DNA of 64,000 nt, taken from the NCBI GenBank assembly GCA_049969495.1, contig JBMFOT010000002.1:1-64000 (forward strand), given 5' to 3'. Positions 49,158 through 56,665 of this stretch are shown piece after piece (the stretch's first letter is position 1; each line of letters begins with the position of its first letter). The stretch comes from HRBIN16 sp049969495. Its GTDB lineage: Bacteria > Armatimonadota > HRBIN16. The position numbers and the translations under genes are program-made. The notes under the pieces were generated by a model that had not been told where the DNA came from, did not search any database, and saw only the letters and a program-made list of their open reading frames with translations.

Positions 49158-49907
49158 TCAATCGCGGGTGAAGTGAGCGTCGGTCATCTGCGTCTGGCTC
49201 ATCGGCTTCACGTGCCCGTCGCAGAAGACGATGTTCGCGAACCCGCGATGTTTTACCACTTGGTTACCGGTGTCCACGTCCTTACGGTTATCGATGTGAC
49301 GGAAATCCACCGTGGGGTTACCCCACCACATGGAGGGCGGGTCAATGTAGGGTGTTTCCCACATGGTGCCGTCGCCACCGTACCAGGGCACATTGTAGAA
49401 ACCACTGTCGGCGAACATCACCTTTTCCGCAGGACGTGAGAGCGCGGATTCGGAGGCAGGGTTGCGCAGGTTGGGCCAAGTGCTCCAGTTGAAGGTGATG
49501 TAGATGTCCGAGCCGATATAACCCCAGTTGTAACCGTAGCCGTTACCGTCGCCAAAGCGGGTGCGTCCACCCCAGCTGGGACAGCGTTGAATCTGCCCGT
49601 TTTTCATGTAGGGGTAGAGCAAGCTCTGCGTTTTGTCCCACACGCCTGCCTGCGTTTCCTTGCCGAACCAGCACTGTCGCAGAGAACCACTGTAGGCGTA
49701 CTGGGCAATGGGGTAGGTCTCGTCGTAGTCCTGGAGGTACATCAGCGTTGCCAGACCCAGCTGCTTCAGGTTGCTCTGGCAGCTCGCCTGACGGGCTTTC
49801 TCGCGTGCCTGCGCGAAAACAGGGAACAGAATCGCTGCCAGTATCGCGATAATCGCGATAACTACCAGCAGCTCAATCAGCGTGAAAGCGTTGCGTTGGC
49901 GGAACAT
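49158..49907 (-). CDS. DUF1559/H-X9-DG prepilin-like protein under a cobalamin riboswitch
   Basis: A 249-residue pseudopilin-like protein: prepilin signal MFRQRNAFTLIELL and the shared VVIAIIAILAAILFPVFAQA helix, then a variable domain rich in Tyr, Trp and Gly, ending in KHRGFANIVFCDGHVKPMS (H-X9-DG-type). Start at 49907 has TAAGGAGGG 5 nt upstream; the longer frame to 49940 lacks this. Upstream on the same strand lie an intrinsic terminator, a cobalamin aptamer and a consensus promoter, with no gene in between, so the riboswitch should govern this gene alone. No B12-related residue pattern is evident in the protein. Confidence 0.88.
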   Translation of the reverse strand: MFRQRNAFTLIELLVVIAIIAILAAILFPVFAQAREKARQASCQSNLKQLGLATLMYLQDYDETYPIAQYAYSGSLRQCWFGKETQAGVWDKTQSLLYPYMKNGQIQRCPSWGGRTRFGDGNGYGYNWGYIGSDIYITFNWSTWPNLRNPASESALSRPAEKVMFADSGFYNVPWYGGDGTMWETPYIDPPSMWWGNPTVDFRHIDNRKDVDTGNQVVKHRGFANIVFCDGHVKPMSQTQMTDAHFTRD

Positions 49908-49988
49908 ACTTCCCTCCTTACCAAAAAATTCACCGCTCACGACGCGCGGAGGGAAACGTCGGAAGCGGTGTGTGCTTTCGGCGCGTCA

Positions 49989-50020
49989 ATAAAAAACCTG
50001 ATGCCCTTCCGCACCAGGTT
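49989..50020 (-). terminator. riboswitch expression-platform terminator
   Basis: Minus strand: AACCTGGTGC, loop GGAAGG, GCATCAGGTT with one G-U pair, then TTTTTATTG. It lies between the cobalamin aptamer and the prepilin start, 81 nt before the ATG, so B12 binding probably controls termination here. Confidence 0.85.
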
Positions 50021-50101
50021 GGTTGAAACGCGCCCGATTCACCTTCGGGTCACGTCCCCCTCCCTCCGCGAAGGGGGCCCTGCGATGTGCAGGGCGTGAC
50101 C

Positions 50102-50241
50102 AGCCGTCGCCGGGCATTCGGGCTTATCTCCCCGTGTGGGAGACACACCGCAGCGGGCCTGCGCCGGATTCTCACCGGACTTCCCCCGATATTTCAGCCC
50201 CGATGCGATCGGGGCGCAGACGGCTCACCCTTATGTGATTT
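50102..50241 (-). promoter_or_regulatory. cobalamin (vitamin B12) riboswitch
   Basis: Read on the minus strand: the closing stem AGCCGTC (50225-50219) pairs with GACGGCT (50108-50102). Inside are GGGGGAAGTCCGGTGAGAAT, TCCGGCGCAGGCCCGCTGCG and the distal AGCCCGAATGCCCGGC, which match the conserved core (GGGAA-CCGGTGAGAATCCGG-CCCGC) and the B12 box of the Rfam cobalamin family. Transcription should start near 50241 from the promoter at 50248-50276. Downstream, 50049-50100 forms a further three-stem structure (GTCACG/CGTGAC) and then the terminator at 49989-50020. Confidence 0.93.
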
Positions 50242-50247
50242 GGTAAT

Positions 50248-50276
50248 ACTATATCACAGCCGCGCGGGGCTGTCAA
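50248..50276 (-). promoter_or_regulatory. promoter of the B12-riboswitch transcript
   Basis: On the minus strand TTGACA (50276-50271), 17 nt, TATAGT (50253-50248), one mismatch from consensus. Confidence 0.85.
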
Positions 50277-50344
50277 GCGTTTTCGCAGCGACTTTGGAGA
50301 TTTTTTGTACCCGGCGAGGAAAACTGCTTGCACCGAGGCGAAAC

Positions 50345-51400
50345 ATGAAAGGGAGTAAAGGGGTAGTAGGTAGTGTTGAGATGAGCTTTCCACTGACAGT
50401 AGAAGCGTTGGAGCGTGTCGAGAAGACCCTGCGCGTTCCGAACAGCCCGATGTATCGCGAGAGGCTGTCCGGGGCAAGCCTGCCGTACGCTACCCTGTGG
50501 CCGCTCAGCATGTATCACTCCGCCCTGATTACGGCGGCGGAGTATGACCCCAAACGCTACTTGCACGCGCTCAAGCGGCTACAGCAAACCCTGCTTGCCT
50601 ACTGGGATGACAGGCATCAACCGCCGGGATTCGACGCCTACCCGAAGGGCAACGATAAGTACTACGACGATAACGCCTGGATGGCGTTGAACTACCTGCG
50701 ATTGTATATCTTGACGCGCGAGAGGGAATGGCTGTGCTGGGCGCAGGATGTACACCGCTTCGTATGGAGCGGCTGGGATGAGCAACTGGACGGTGGTATC
50801 TATTGGCATCAGAGCCGAAAAAGCAAAAACACCTGCTCTAACGCACCTGCGCTGGTATCTGCTTTATGGCTCTATTCGCTCACGCGCGCTGAGGAGTACC
50901 TGGAGCAAGCAAAGCGAATACATACGTGGCTAAGCGCGCATCTCCAGGACCCGGAAGACGGGTTGTTCTGGGACAGTGTTCAGATGGATGGGCGAGTAGA
51001 CCGCACCAAGTTCGCTTACAACAGCGCACTGATGATTCAGGCGAACCTGTGGTGGTACCGAATCACCCGGCGCGAAGAGTACCTTCGCGAGGCGATTCGT
51101 CTGGCGCGTGTGTCGGAGAAGACGTGGTTCGGCTGGCGTAGCAGAGCGTTAGAAGGTTACGCACCTTTCGTGGTCAAGCTATGTGAGGCGTATCGGCAGC
51201 TGGCAGCGGTCACCGGAGATAGCCGGTGGGCAGTGCTGGTGGAGCGCACGGTGAAGTTCGTGAAAACACTTCGCTCACCGGAAGGAGACTATCCTGATGA
51301 CTGGTACGCGGAAGGGAAGCGGGAGCCGGTTACCAGCTTGATGGCGCTTGCCTCAGCCGCCTGTTTATTCGGGCTGGCAGCTGAGCGGCATACCTCTTAA
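50345..51400 (+). CDS. GH76 family glycosidase-like protein
   Basis: A 351-residue (alpha/alpha)6 protein resembling GH76 alpha-1,6-mannanases: YYDDNAWMALNYLRLYILTRE carries the catalytic Asp pair (about 106-107), then WDEQLDGGIYWHQSRKSKNTCSNAPA, followed by more helical hairpins. No signal peptide is visible, so it may act in the cytoplasm or on intracellular oligosaccharides. The start is uncertain between ATG 50345 and ATG 50381; neither has a strong ribosome site, and upstream frame reading through the riboswitch is rejected. Divergent from the riboswitch promoter. Confidence 0.78.
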   Translation: MKGSKGVVGSVEMSFPLTVEALERVEKTLRVPNSPMYRERLSGASLPYATLWPLSMYHSALITAAEYDPKRYLHALKRLQQTLLAYWDDRHQPPGFDAYPKGNDKYYDDNAWMALNYLRLYILTREREWLCWAQDVHRFVWSGWDEQLDGGIYWHQSRKSKNTCSNAPALVSALWLYSLTRAEEYLEQAKRIHTWLSAHLQDPEDGLFWDSVQMDGRVDRTKFAYNSALMIQANLWWYRITRREEYLREAIRLARVSEKTWFGWRSRALEGYAPFVVKLCEAYRQLAAVTGDSRWAVLVERTVKFVKTLRSPEGDYPDDWYAEGKREPVTSLMALASAACLFGLAAERHTS

Positions 51401-51449
51401 AAAGAGGGTACAATATAGTGTGCTATCACGTTCATGGAGGCTTCATACC

Positions 51450-51698
51450 GTGTGGAAGTTTCTCAACAGTTTCACCGGTCTGGCGGTGCTGCTGTTCATC
51501 ATCGGCGCTGTGGGGCTGGTGTATGGAGCAGATGCCATCCGCGATCCGGGGCAACCGCATGACCCCCTGCTGCCATGGTTGTATTTTGGAGCTGCAGCGC
51601 TGATGATTGTGAACGCCATTCTCTCTGTGCGCCACTATGAGCAGAAGATGAAGGAGCAGGAGCAATCATCCAAAAAGAAGGAGGAAGCCCGCAAATGA
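51450..51698 (+). CDS. small two-helix membrane protein
   Basis: An 82-residue protein: two hydrophobic helices (about 8-27 FTGLAVLLFIIGAVGLVYGA and 43-60 WLYFGAAALMIVNAILSV) and a lysine/glutamate-rich coil at the C-terminus (EQKMKEQEQSSKKKEEARK). GTG start at 51450 with TGGAGG 9 nt upstream. It overlaps the next gene by 4 bp and is first of the unit that leads into wza-like, cpsB-like and flagellar genes. No family known. Confidence 0.7.
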   Translation: MWKFLNSFTGLAVLLFIIGAVGLVYGADAIRDPGQPHDPLLPWLYFGAAALMIVNAILSVRHYEQKMKEQEQSSKKKEEARK

Positions 51699-51964
51699 GC
51701 GCGGTCGTGTGTGTAGACTGCGGTAAGCCGTTGGAGAAAATCCCTGTCTGGTTGGCTGGCGTCAAGGTCAAGTTCACGTGCGAAGAGTGCCGCACCAAGC
51801 ACCGTCCCCCGATGGTGATTGTAGACGACCTGCCCCCTCTGCCCGAGGAGCCTGCCGAGGATATAGACATTATCGAGCGCGAGGAGGGGCTGGACACCAC
51901 CTCGCTGGAGGAGCTGGCTCAGGAAGAGGAAAAAGGGCTGGAAGAAGAGGAAGAAGAGGTGTAA
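51695..51964 (+). CDS. zinc-ribbon protein with acidic tail
   Basis: An 89-residue protein. The first 32 residues hold two CxxC pairs (VCVDCGK and TCEECRT), a zinc-ribbon, followed by a Pro-rich and then extremely acidic tail (EELAQEEEKGLEEEEEEV). ATG overlaps the upstream stop by 4 bp (ATGA). 6 bp before the exporter gene. Role unknown; acidic tails often dock to basic partners. Confidence 0.75.
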   Translation: MSAVVCVDCGKPLEKIPVWLAGVKVKFTCEECRTKHRPPMVIVDDLPPLPEEPAEDIDIIEREEGLDTTSLEELAQEEEKGLEEEEEEV

Positions 51965-51970
51965 CCGACG

Positions 51971-53059
51971 ATGTGGGGCAGGCTTGCCCTGCTGATTGGC
52001 GTGTTGTGTCTTTTTCTGCCCAGTGGTGCAGGAAGCGCAAGCGACTATCGCATCAGCGCGGGCGACACGCTGGAAGTTGCTGTTTGGGGGTATGAAGACC
52101 TCTCCCGCACGGTCATCGTACGCCCCGACGGCAACATCTCCTTGCCGGTGGTGGGCGAACTGCGCGCGCAGGGCATCACCCCGGACGAACTGGCGCGACA
52201 GGTTGCCGGTTCCCTTTCCCGCTGGGTGAAAAATCCCCGCGTCAGCGTCATCGTCAAATCTTTCGCGCAACATCAGATTTTCGTGCTCGGAGCGGTGGCT
52301 CGTCCGGGCGTCTATCCTCTGCAGCCCGGCTTAACCGTCGCCGAAGCAATTGCGCTGGCAGGGGGATTCACCGCCAATGCCGACCGCAACCACCTCACCG
52401 TTCTGCGCAGAGAGCAGGCGCAAGACGTAAAGTTCTCCGTGAGGTTTACCGATAATCTCTCACGAGAGGATTCAGCGGTACGCTTCGTGCTTCAACCGGG
52501 TGATAACCTGATTGTCTCTGAAGCCGCTTTCACCGTCACCGGTGCGGTGGCACGTCCGGGAGTGTATTCGGTAGGCACGCTACGAAACCTGGAAGAAGCA
52601 CTGGCGACCGCCGGAGGCACCTTGACATTCGGAGACCCGTCTCGCGCTGAGGTGCAAGTGGGTGAAAGGACGGAGGTGGTAGACCTACTGGATGCCGGCG
52701 TGCGCCAACGACCGCTCCAGCCAGGCATGACCATCCGCGTGCCGGAACGGGAAAATACCCTGTTCGTTATCGGTGAGGTCGCGAGGGCAGGAGCATACGG
52801 CTGGGCAAAGGGACGCTGCGAGACGCTAATGGATGCGCTGACTGCCGCAGGAGGTCCCACCCGCGAGGCACGGCTGGAGCGCGTGGTGGTGAACCGTGGC
52901 AACCAGTTCCTGCAGGTGAACGCGACCACCCCGCAGGGAGCGCGCTTTCCCCTGCAGCCGACCGACGTGGTGATTGTGCCCTCGCGCCCCAGACCCAATT
53001 ACGAATGGACGGCGGTACTTGGCACGCTGCTGGCGGTCTATTCGGTGTTCCGACGTTAG
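51971..53059 (+). CDS. Wza-like polysaccharide export protein with SLBB domains
   Basis: A 362-residue exported protein: signal peptide (MWGRLALLIGVLCLFLPSGAGSA), poly_export domain at about 25-105 (YRISAGDTLEVAVWGYEDLSRTVIVRPDGNISLPVVGEL), and three SLBB domains (HQIFVLGAVARPGVYPL, FTVTGAVARPGVYSVG, TLFVIGEVARAGAYGW), ending in a possible membrane segment (WTAVLGTLLAVYSVF). In Wza this type of protein forms the outer-membrane channel for capsule. No lipobox Cys is seen, unlike classical Wza. The CpsB-like gene starts 7 bp after it. Confidence 0.88.
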   Translation: MWGRLALLIGVLCLFLPSGAGSASDYRISAGDTLEVAVWGYEDLSRTVIVRPDGNISLPVVGELRAQGITPDELARQVAGSLSRWVKNPRVSVIVKSFAQHQIFVLGAVARPGVYPLQPGLTVAEAIALAGGFTANADRNHLTVLRREQAQDVKFSVRFTDNLSREDSAVRFVLQPGDNLIVSEAAFTVTGAVARPGVYSVGTLRNLEEALATAGGTLTFGDPSRAEVQVGERTEVVDLLDAGVRQRPLQPGMTIRVPERENTLFVIGEVARAGAYGWAKGRCETLMDALTAAGGPTREARLERVVVNRGNQFLQVNATTPQGARFPLQPTDVVIVPSRPRPNYEWTAVLGTLLAVYSVFRR

Positions 53060-53066
53060 CCCCATC

Positions 53067-53885
53067 ATGATAGACCTCCACACCCACATTCTGCCCGGCG
53101 TCGATGACGGTCTCCAGGACATCAGCGAGGCGCTGCTCATGGCGGAAGATGCGGTCGCACAGGGCGTGAGCGTCATGGTAGCAACACCGCACCTCCGCTG
53201 GGGCGAGCGACAGGAGCTGGACGCCTTGCGGATTCGGCGCGAGGTGGCTGACCTGAACGCTCTGATGCAGGCGAAGGGTGTTCCGATAGAGATACTGCCC
53301 GGTTGCGAGATCCCGTTAACCGCCGACCTGCCGGAGCGATTACAGCGTGATGAGTGGATGTCGCTGGGCGACAGCGGGCACGCAGTGCTGGTGGAACCAC
53401 CTTGGGAGCAATGGCCGCCTTTCGGCAAGGCAGTCATCCAGAGTCTGCTGGACGCGGGCTGGAGCGTGGTGCTAGCGCATCCCGAACGCCACCGCTTCTT
53501 CCAGAATCACCTGGGCTTGCTGGAGGAGCTGGTGCAGATGGGCGTGCATTTGCAAGTGACCACCGGCTCTCTGATACCGGGCAAGGCTTCGCCAGCGGCG
53601 GCACGATGCGCCTACGAGCTGACGGAGCGACGGCTGGTCAGCGTGGTGGCTTCGGATTGCCACGGTGTGACACACCGCCGGTGCGATCTGGGCGAGGCGG
53701 CGGAACTGCTCCGACGCACATACGGACCGCACGTAGCGCGAATGCTGACCGACGGCGTGCCCCGCGCGTTGTTGCGAGGAGAGAGGGTGGAACCGGCGCA
53801 AATCTGGAAAAACGCGCCGACAGACGAAAGCCGATGGAAACGATTGTTGCGGGCTGTTTTGAGGAGGGAAACCGATGACGGATAA
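53067..53885 (+). CDS. CpsB/YwqE-type PHP-fold phosphotyrosine phosphatase
   Basis: A 272-residue manganese-dependent phosphatase of the PHP fold, which removes phosphate from capsule tyrosine kinases. Metal motifs: MIDLHTHILPGVDDG (start), ATPHLRWGERQ, VLAHPERHRF and SDCHGVTHRRCDL (usual SDAHG). It pairs with the Wza-like exporter. Start 53067 gives the conserved IDLHTH start; the frame upstream lies in the exporter gene. Its last 11 bp overlap flgB, which couples capsule and flagellar genes in one transcript. Confidence 0.88.
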   Translation: MIDLHTHILPGVDDGLQDISEALLMAEDAVAQGVSVMVATPHLRWGERQELDALRIRREVADLNALMQAKGVPIEILPGCEIPLTADLPERLQRDEWMSLGDSGHAVLVEPPWEQWPPFGKAVIQSLLDAGWSVVLAHPERHRFFQNHLGLLEELVQMGVHLQVTTGSLIPGKASPAAARCAYELTERRLVSVVASDCHGVTHRRCDLGEAAELLRRTYGPHVARMLTDGVPRALLRGERVEPAQIWKNAPTDESRWKRLLRAVLRRETDDG

Positions 53886-54273
53886 GCTGTTTGGCGGAAA
53901 TTACCCCTTGCTGAAGCAGGCACTTCATGCATGTGCTCTGCGGCAGGAAGCGATTGCGCACAACATCGCGAACGTGAACACCCCCGGCTACCGGCGAATC
54001 GACGTGTCCTTTGAAGAGTTTCTGCGCGCTGCCCAGCAAACACCTCTGCAGACTACCCACCCGCGTCACTACGCACTGTCGCCTCCCCGGCTGGCAAAAC
54101 CTCAAGTAACCCCTGATGAGGATGCGCCTATGCGCCCCGACGGGAACACGGTGGATATCGACTACGAGATGGCGCAACTCGCCGAAAACCAGATACGCTT
54201 CCAGGCGCTCAGCCAGCTGATTACCGGTCGCTACCAGAGCCTGAAAACGGTCATCACGGGTGGAGGGAGGTAA
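53875..54273 (+). CDS. flgB: flagellar basal-body rod protein FlgB
   Basis: A 132-residue proximal-rod protein. The N-terminal rod motif LKQALHACALRQEAIAHNIANVNTPGYRRIDVSFEEFL is clear (ANVNTPGY), and it ends with NQIRFQALSQLITGRYQSLKTVI. Exported by the flagellar type III system. First flagellar gene of the operon, overlapping the CpsB-like gene by 11 bp and 6 bp upstream of flgC. Confidence 0.95.
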   Translation: MTDKLFGGNYPLLKQALHACALRQEAIAHNIANVNTPGYRRIDVSFEEFLRAAQQTPLQTTHPRHYALSPPRLAKPQVTPDEDAPMRPDGNTVDIDYEMAQLAENQIRFQALSQLITGRYQSLKTVITGGGR

Positions 54274-54279
54274 GCACAC

Positions 54280-54723
54280 GTGAGCATCTTTAACTCCTTA
54301 CGCATCAGCGCATCCGGCTTGACTGCCGAGAGGTTGCGTCTGGACGTTATCGCCGATAACCTGGCAAACGTCAACACCACGCGCACAGCGACAGGAGGTC
54401 CCTACCGGCGCAAGGTGGCGATACTGGAAGAGCGTCCCACCGGTTTTGCGGACCTGCTGGGCATCCAGTCCGCGCCGGCGATGGGCAGGGGCGGCGTGCG
54501 TGTGGCGGCGATAGCAGAAGATACAAGCCCTCCTCAGCGTGTGTACAATCCGGGGCACCCCGATGCCGACGCCGACGGTTATGTGCTGATGCCCAACGTG
54601 AACGTGGTAACCGAAATGGTGGAGATGATTACCGCTACGCGGGCGTACGAGGCAAACGTCACCGCGATGAACGCGGCGAAGCAGATGGCTTTGCGCACGC
54701 TGGACATCGGCAGGAACGCATAA
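54280..54723 (+). CDS. flgC: flagellar basal-body rod protein FlgC
   Basis: A 147-residue proximal-rod protein: SIFNSLRISASGLTAERLRLDVIADNLANVNTTR start and the C-terminal GYVLMPNVNVVTEMVEMITATRAYEANVTAMNAAKQM, both diagnostic of FlgC. GTG start at 54280 with GGAGGGAGG upstream. 10 bp before fliE. Confidence 0.96.
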   Translation: MSIFNSLRISASGLTAERLRLDVIADNLANVNTTRTATGGPYRRKVAILEERPTGFADLLGIQSAPAMGRGGVRVAAIAEDTSPPQRVYNPGHPDADADGYVLMPNVNVVTEMVEMITATRAYEANVTAMNAAKQMALRTLDIGRNA

Positions 54724-54733
54724 GGGGGAGTAG

Positions 54734-55039
54734 ATGATGGACATTCGCTTGAACTCTGTGCTGCCGGGGGCAACAGGAGCTCTTCTCCCCTCTCCCACAG
54801 AGTCGGGCGAGGGAACAGAATTCTCCTTCACCGACGCGCTCAAGGATGCGTTTGACAGGATAAACCAGATGCAGAACGACGCCGCCGAGCTGGCCCGGCA
54901 GTTCGCGGCAGGCGAGACCGACGACCTGGTACGCGTGGTCACCGCGGCGGAGGAAGCCTCTATCGCCCTGCAGCTGGCGATGCAGGTGCGCAACAAGGTG
55001 GTAGAGGCGTATCAGGAAATCATGCGGATGCAGGTATAG
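54734..55039 (+). CDS. fliE: flagellar hook-basal body protein FliE
   Basis: A 101-residue protein that joins the MS ring to the rod. The conserved C-terminal half is normal (FTDALKDAFDRINQMQNDAAELARQF...LAMQVRNKVVEAYQEIMRMQV). Between residues 13 and 29 it reads GATGALLPSPTESGEGTEF, coded by a GC palindrome (54781-54816) related to intergenic repeats, in a region that is variable in FliE. Tandem ATG codons at 54734 and 54737; GGGGGAG upstream favours either. Confidence 0.92.
   Translation: MMDIRLNSVLPGATGALLPSPTESGEGTEFSFTDALKDAFDRINQMQNDAAELARQFAAGETDDLVRVVTAAEEASIALQLAMQVRNKVVEAYQEIMRMQV
54781..54816. repeat. GC palindrome inside fliE
   Basis: CCTCTCCCACAGAGTCGGGCGAGG, an imperfect family C palindrome in frame, encoding LLPSPTESGEGTEF. 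The peptide resembles the VIPLPSGER insert in the O-antigen-ligase-like protein. Confidence 0.55.
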
Positions 55040-55042
55040 CCG

Positions 55043-56665
55043 ATGCTGGAACGAGTGCGCGAGTGGTGGCAGACCAGTGACCGCCAGACCCGGCTGATCG
55101 CCGTTGCTTCGGCAGTGGGGCTGGTCATCGTGATGATAGCCCTCTCCTTCTGGGCGACTCAGCCGGAGTGGGACGTGCTGTACACCGGCTTATCGCCGTC
55201 GGACTCCGGCGCCATCGTCGCGCGGCTGAAGCAGGCGAAGGTCCCTTATCGTCTCTCCGCCGGGGGCAGCACGATCGAAGTGCCCGCCCGAAACCGTGAT
55301 GAGATGTTACTCTCTCTGGCGGCGGAGGGATTGCCCAATCAGGGCACGCTGGGCTACAGCCGGCTGGAGAAGCTGGGCTTCGGTACCACTCAGACGGTGG
55401 AACAGGAGACCACCCGTATCGCGCATGAAGAGGCTCTCCAGAACACCATCTCGCGCCTGCAGCCGGTAGCGGGCGCGCGCGTGCATATCACCCCTGCCAT
55501 CGATTCGCCTTTCGTCGGCGAGAAGAAGCCTGCCAAAGCGAGCGTGATGGTAGACCTCAAACCGGGGCAGCAGCTCACACGCGAGCAGATTGCCTCCATC
55601 GTCTTCCTCGTATCGCGCAGCGTGGTAGGGCTGTCGCCGGACAACGTCTCGGTGGTGGACGAATATGCCAACCTGCTCTGGGATGGCTCGCAGGCTTCGG
55701 ATATGGCGCCCGGCGTGGCAAGCAACAAGCTGGAACTGGAACGCGCGTATGCGGAGACCATCCAGCGCCAGCTCCAGCAGCAGCTCGACGCGGTGCTGGG
55801 ACCGGGCAAATCGAGGTTGACGGTCACCGCCGAACTGGACCTGGACCGCGAGGAGGTCAACCAGAAGCAGATCGAAACCGGACCTGACGGGCAGGGCACG
55901 CCTGTGAGCGAGACACGCACCGAAGAGACCGTGCGCGGCGCCGCACCGCGCGGGGGAAGCGGTACTGCAGGCGTGCCAACATACCCCACAACGCCCGCAG
56001 GAGCACCCGGCGAATACAAACACTCCTCTACCACCACGAACTACGAGGTGGGACAGAGCACTATCCACCGTGTGAAGACGCCCGGCAGGGTGGTACGTAT
56101 GTCGGTGGCGGCCATGATAGACGCTTCGGTGCCGCAGGAGCAGGTGGAGAAGGTGCGTACCTTCCTGGAGGGTGCGGTCGGCGCGGACCAGAGCGACCCC
56201 AATCGTCGGTTCCGCGTGATTGTGGAAAGCATCCCCTTCGACAACACGCTGGCGAAGGAGGCGGAAGCTGCCCGCAAACAGTTTGCCAGCCGTCAGCTGA
56301 TAGACACCGCACTGCGCTATCTCCCTCTGGCGATGTTGTTGATTGTGCTGTTGCTTCTGGCGAAGGCGTTGCGACCGGCGCGTGTGGCGCAGACGCCCGA
56401 GGGCGTGGTTATGTCGTTGCCGGGGGGCAGCGTGCCTGAGGAGGCTGCGGGAACCGAGGGAGCGGACGGGGATCTGCCCGAGCAAGCAGCGGCGGAGATG
56501 CGGAAGACACACCGTACAGATGCCCTGTCTGAAGAAGAAGTGGAAATCACCCCCATTCGCGAGCGCGTGGACGTGAATCTGGAGAGCGTCATCCGGCTGG
56601 CAGACCAGAAGCCGGAGAAGGTTGCCATGTTGATTAAAGGCTGGTTGGCGGAGGACGAGCGATAA
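55043..56665 (+). CDS. fliF: flagellar MS-ring protein FliF
   Basis: A 540-residue membrane protein that forms the MS ring. N-terminal helix at about 18-38 (LIAVASAVGLVIVMIALSFW), ring-building motif domains (PEWDVLYTGLSPSDSGAIVARLKQAKVPYRL, then GEKKPAKASVMVDLKPGQQL), a Gly/Pro-rich loop (about 290-330), a second helix at about 425-445 (ALRYLPLAMLLIVLLLLAKAL) and a C-terminal FliG-binding tail (VNLESVIRLADQKPEKVAMLIKGWL). ATG lies 3 bp after fliE; its last base is the first base of fliG ATG. Confidence 0.96.
   Translation: MLERVREWWQTSDRQTRLIAVASAVGLVIVMIALSFWATQPEWDVLYTGLSPSDSGAIVARLKQAKVPYRLSAGGSTIEVPARNRDEMLLSLAAEGLPNQGTLGYSRLEKLGFGTTQTVEQETTRIAHEEALQNTISRLQPVAGARVHITPAIDSPFVGEKKPAKASVMVDLKPGQQLTREQIASIVFLVSRSVVGLSPDNVSVVDEYANLLWDGSQASDMAPGVASNKLELERAYAETIQRQLQQQLDAVLGPGKSRLTVTAELDLDREEVNQKQIETGPDGQGTPVSETRTEETVRGAAPRGGSGTAGVPTYPTTPAGAPGEYKHSSTTTNYEVGQSTIHRVKTPGRVVRMSVAAMIDASVPQEQVEKVRTFLEGAVGADQSDPNRRFRVIVESIPFDNTLAKEAEAARKQFASRQLIDTALRYLPLAMLLIVLLLLAKALRPARVAQTPEGVVMSLPGGSVPEEAAGTEGADGDLPEQAAAEMRKTHRTDALSEEEVEITPIRERVDVNLESVIRLADQKPEKVAMLIKGWLAEDER

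Noticed and set aside
50087..50344. Extension of the GH76-like frame through the riboswitch
   Set aside because: The DNA is the complement of the cobalamin aptamer and its promoter; the peptide has no homology pattern.
55307..56512. 401-codon minus-strand frame opposite fliF
   Set aside because: Arg/His/Leu-rich antisense shadow; fliF is unambiguous.
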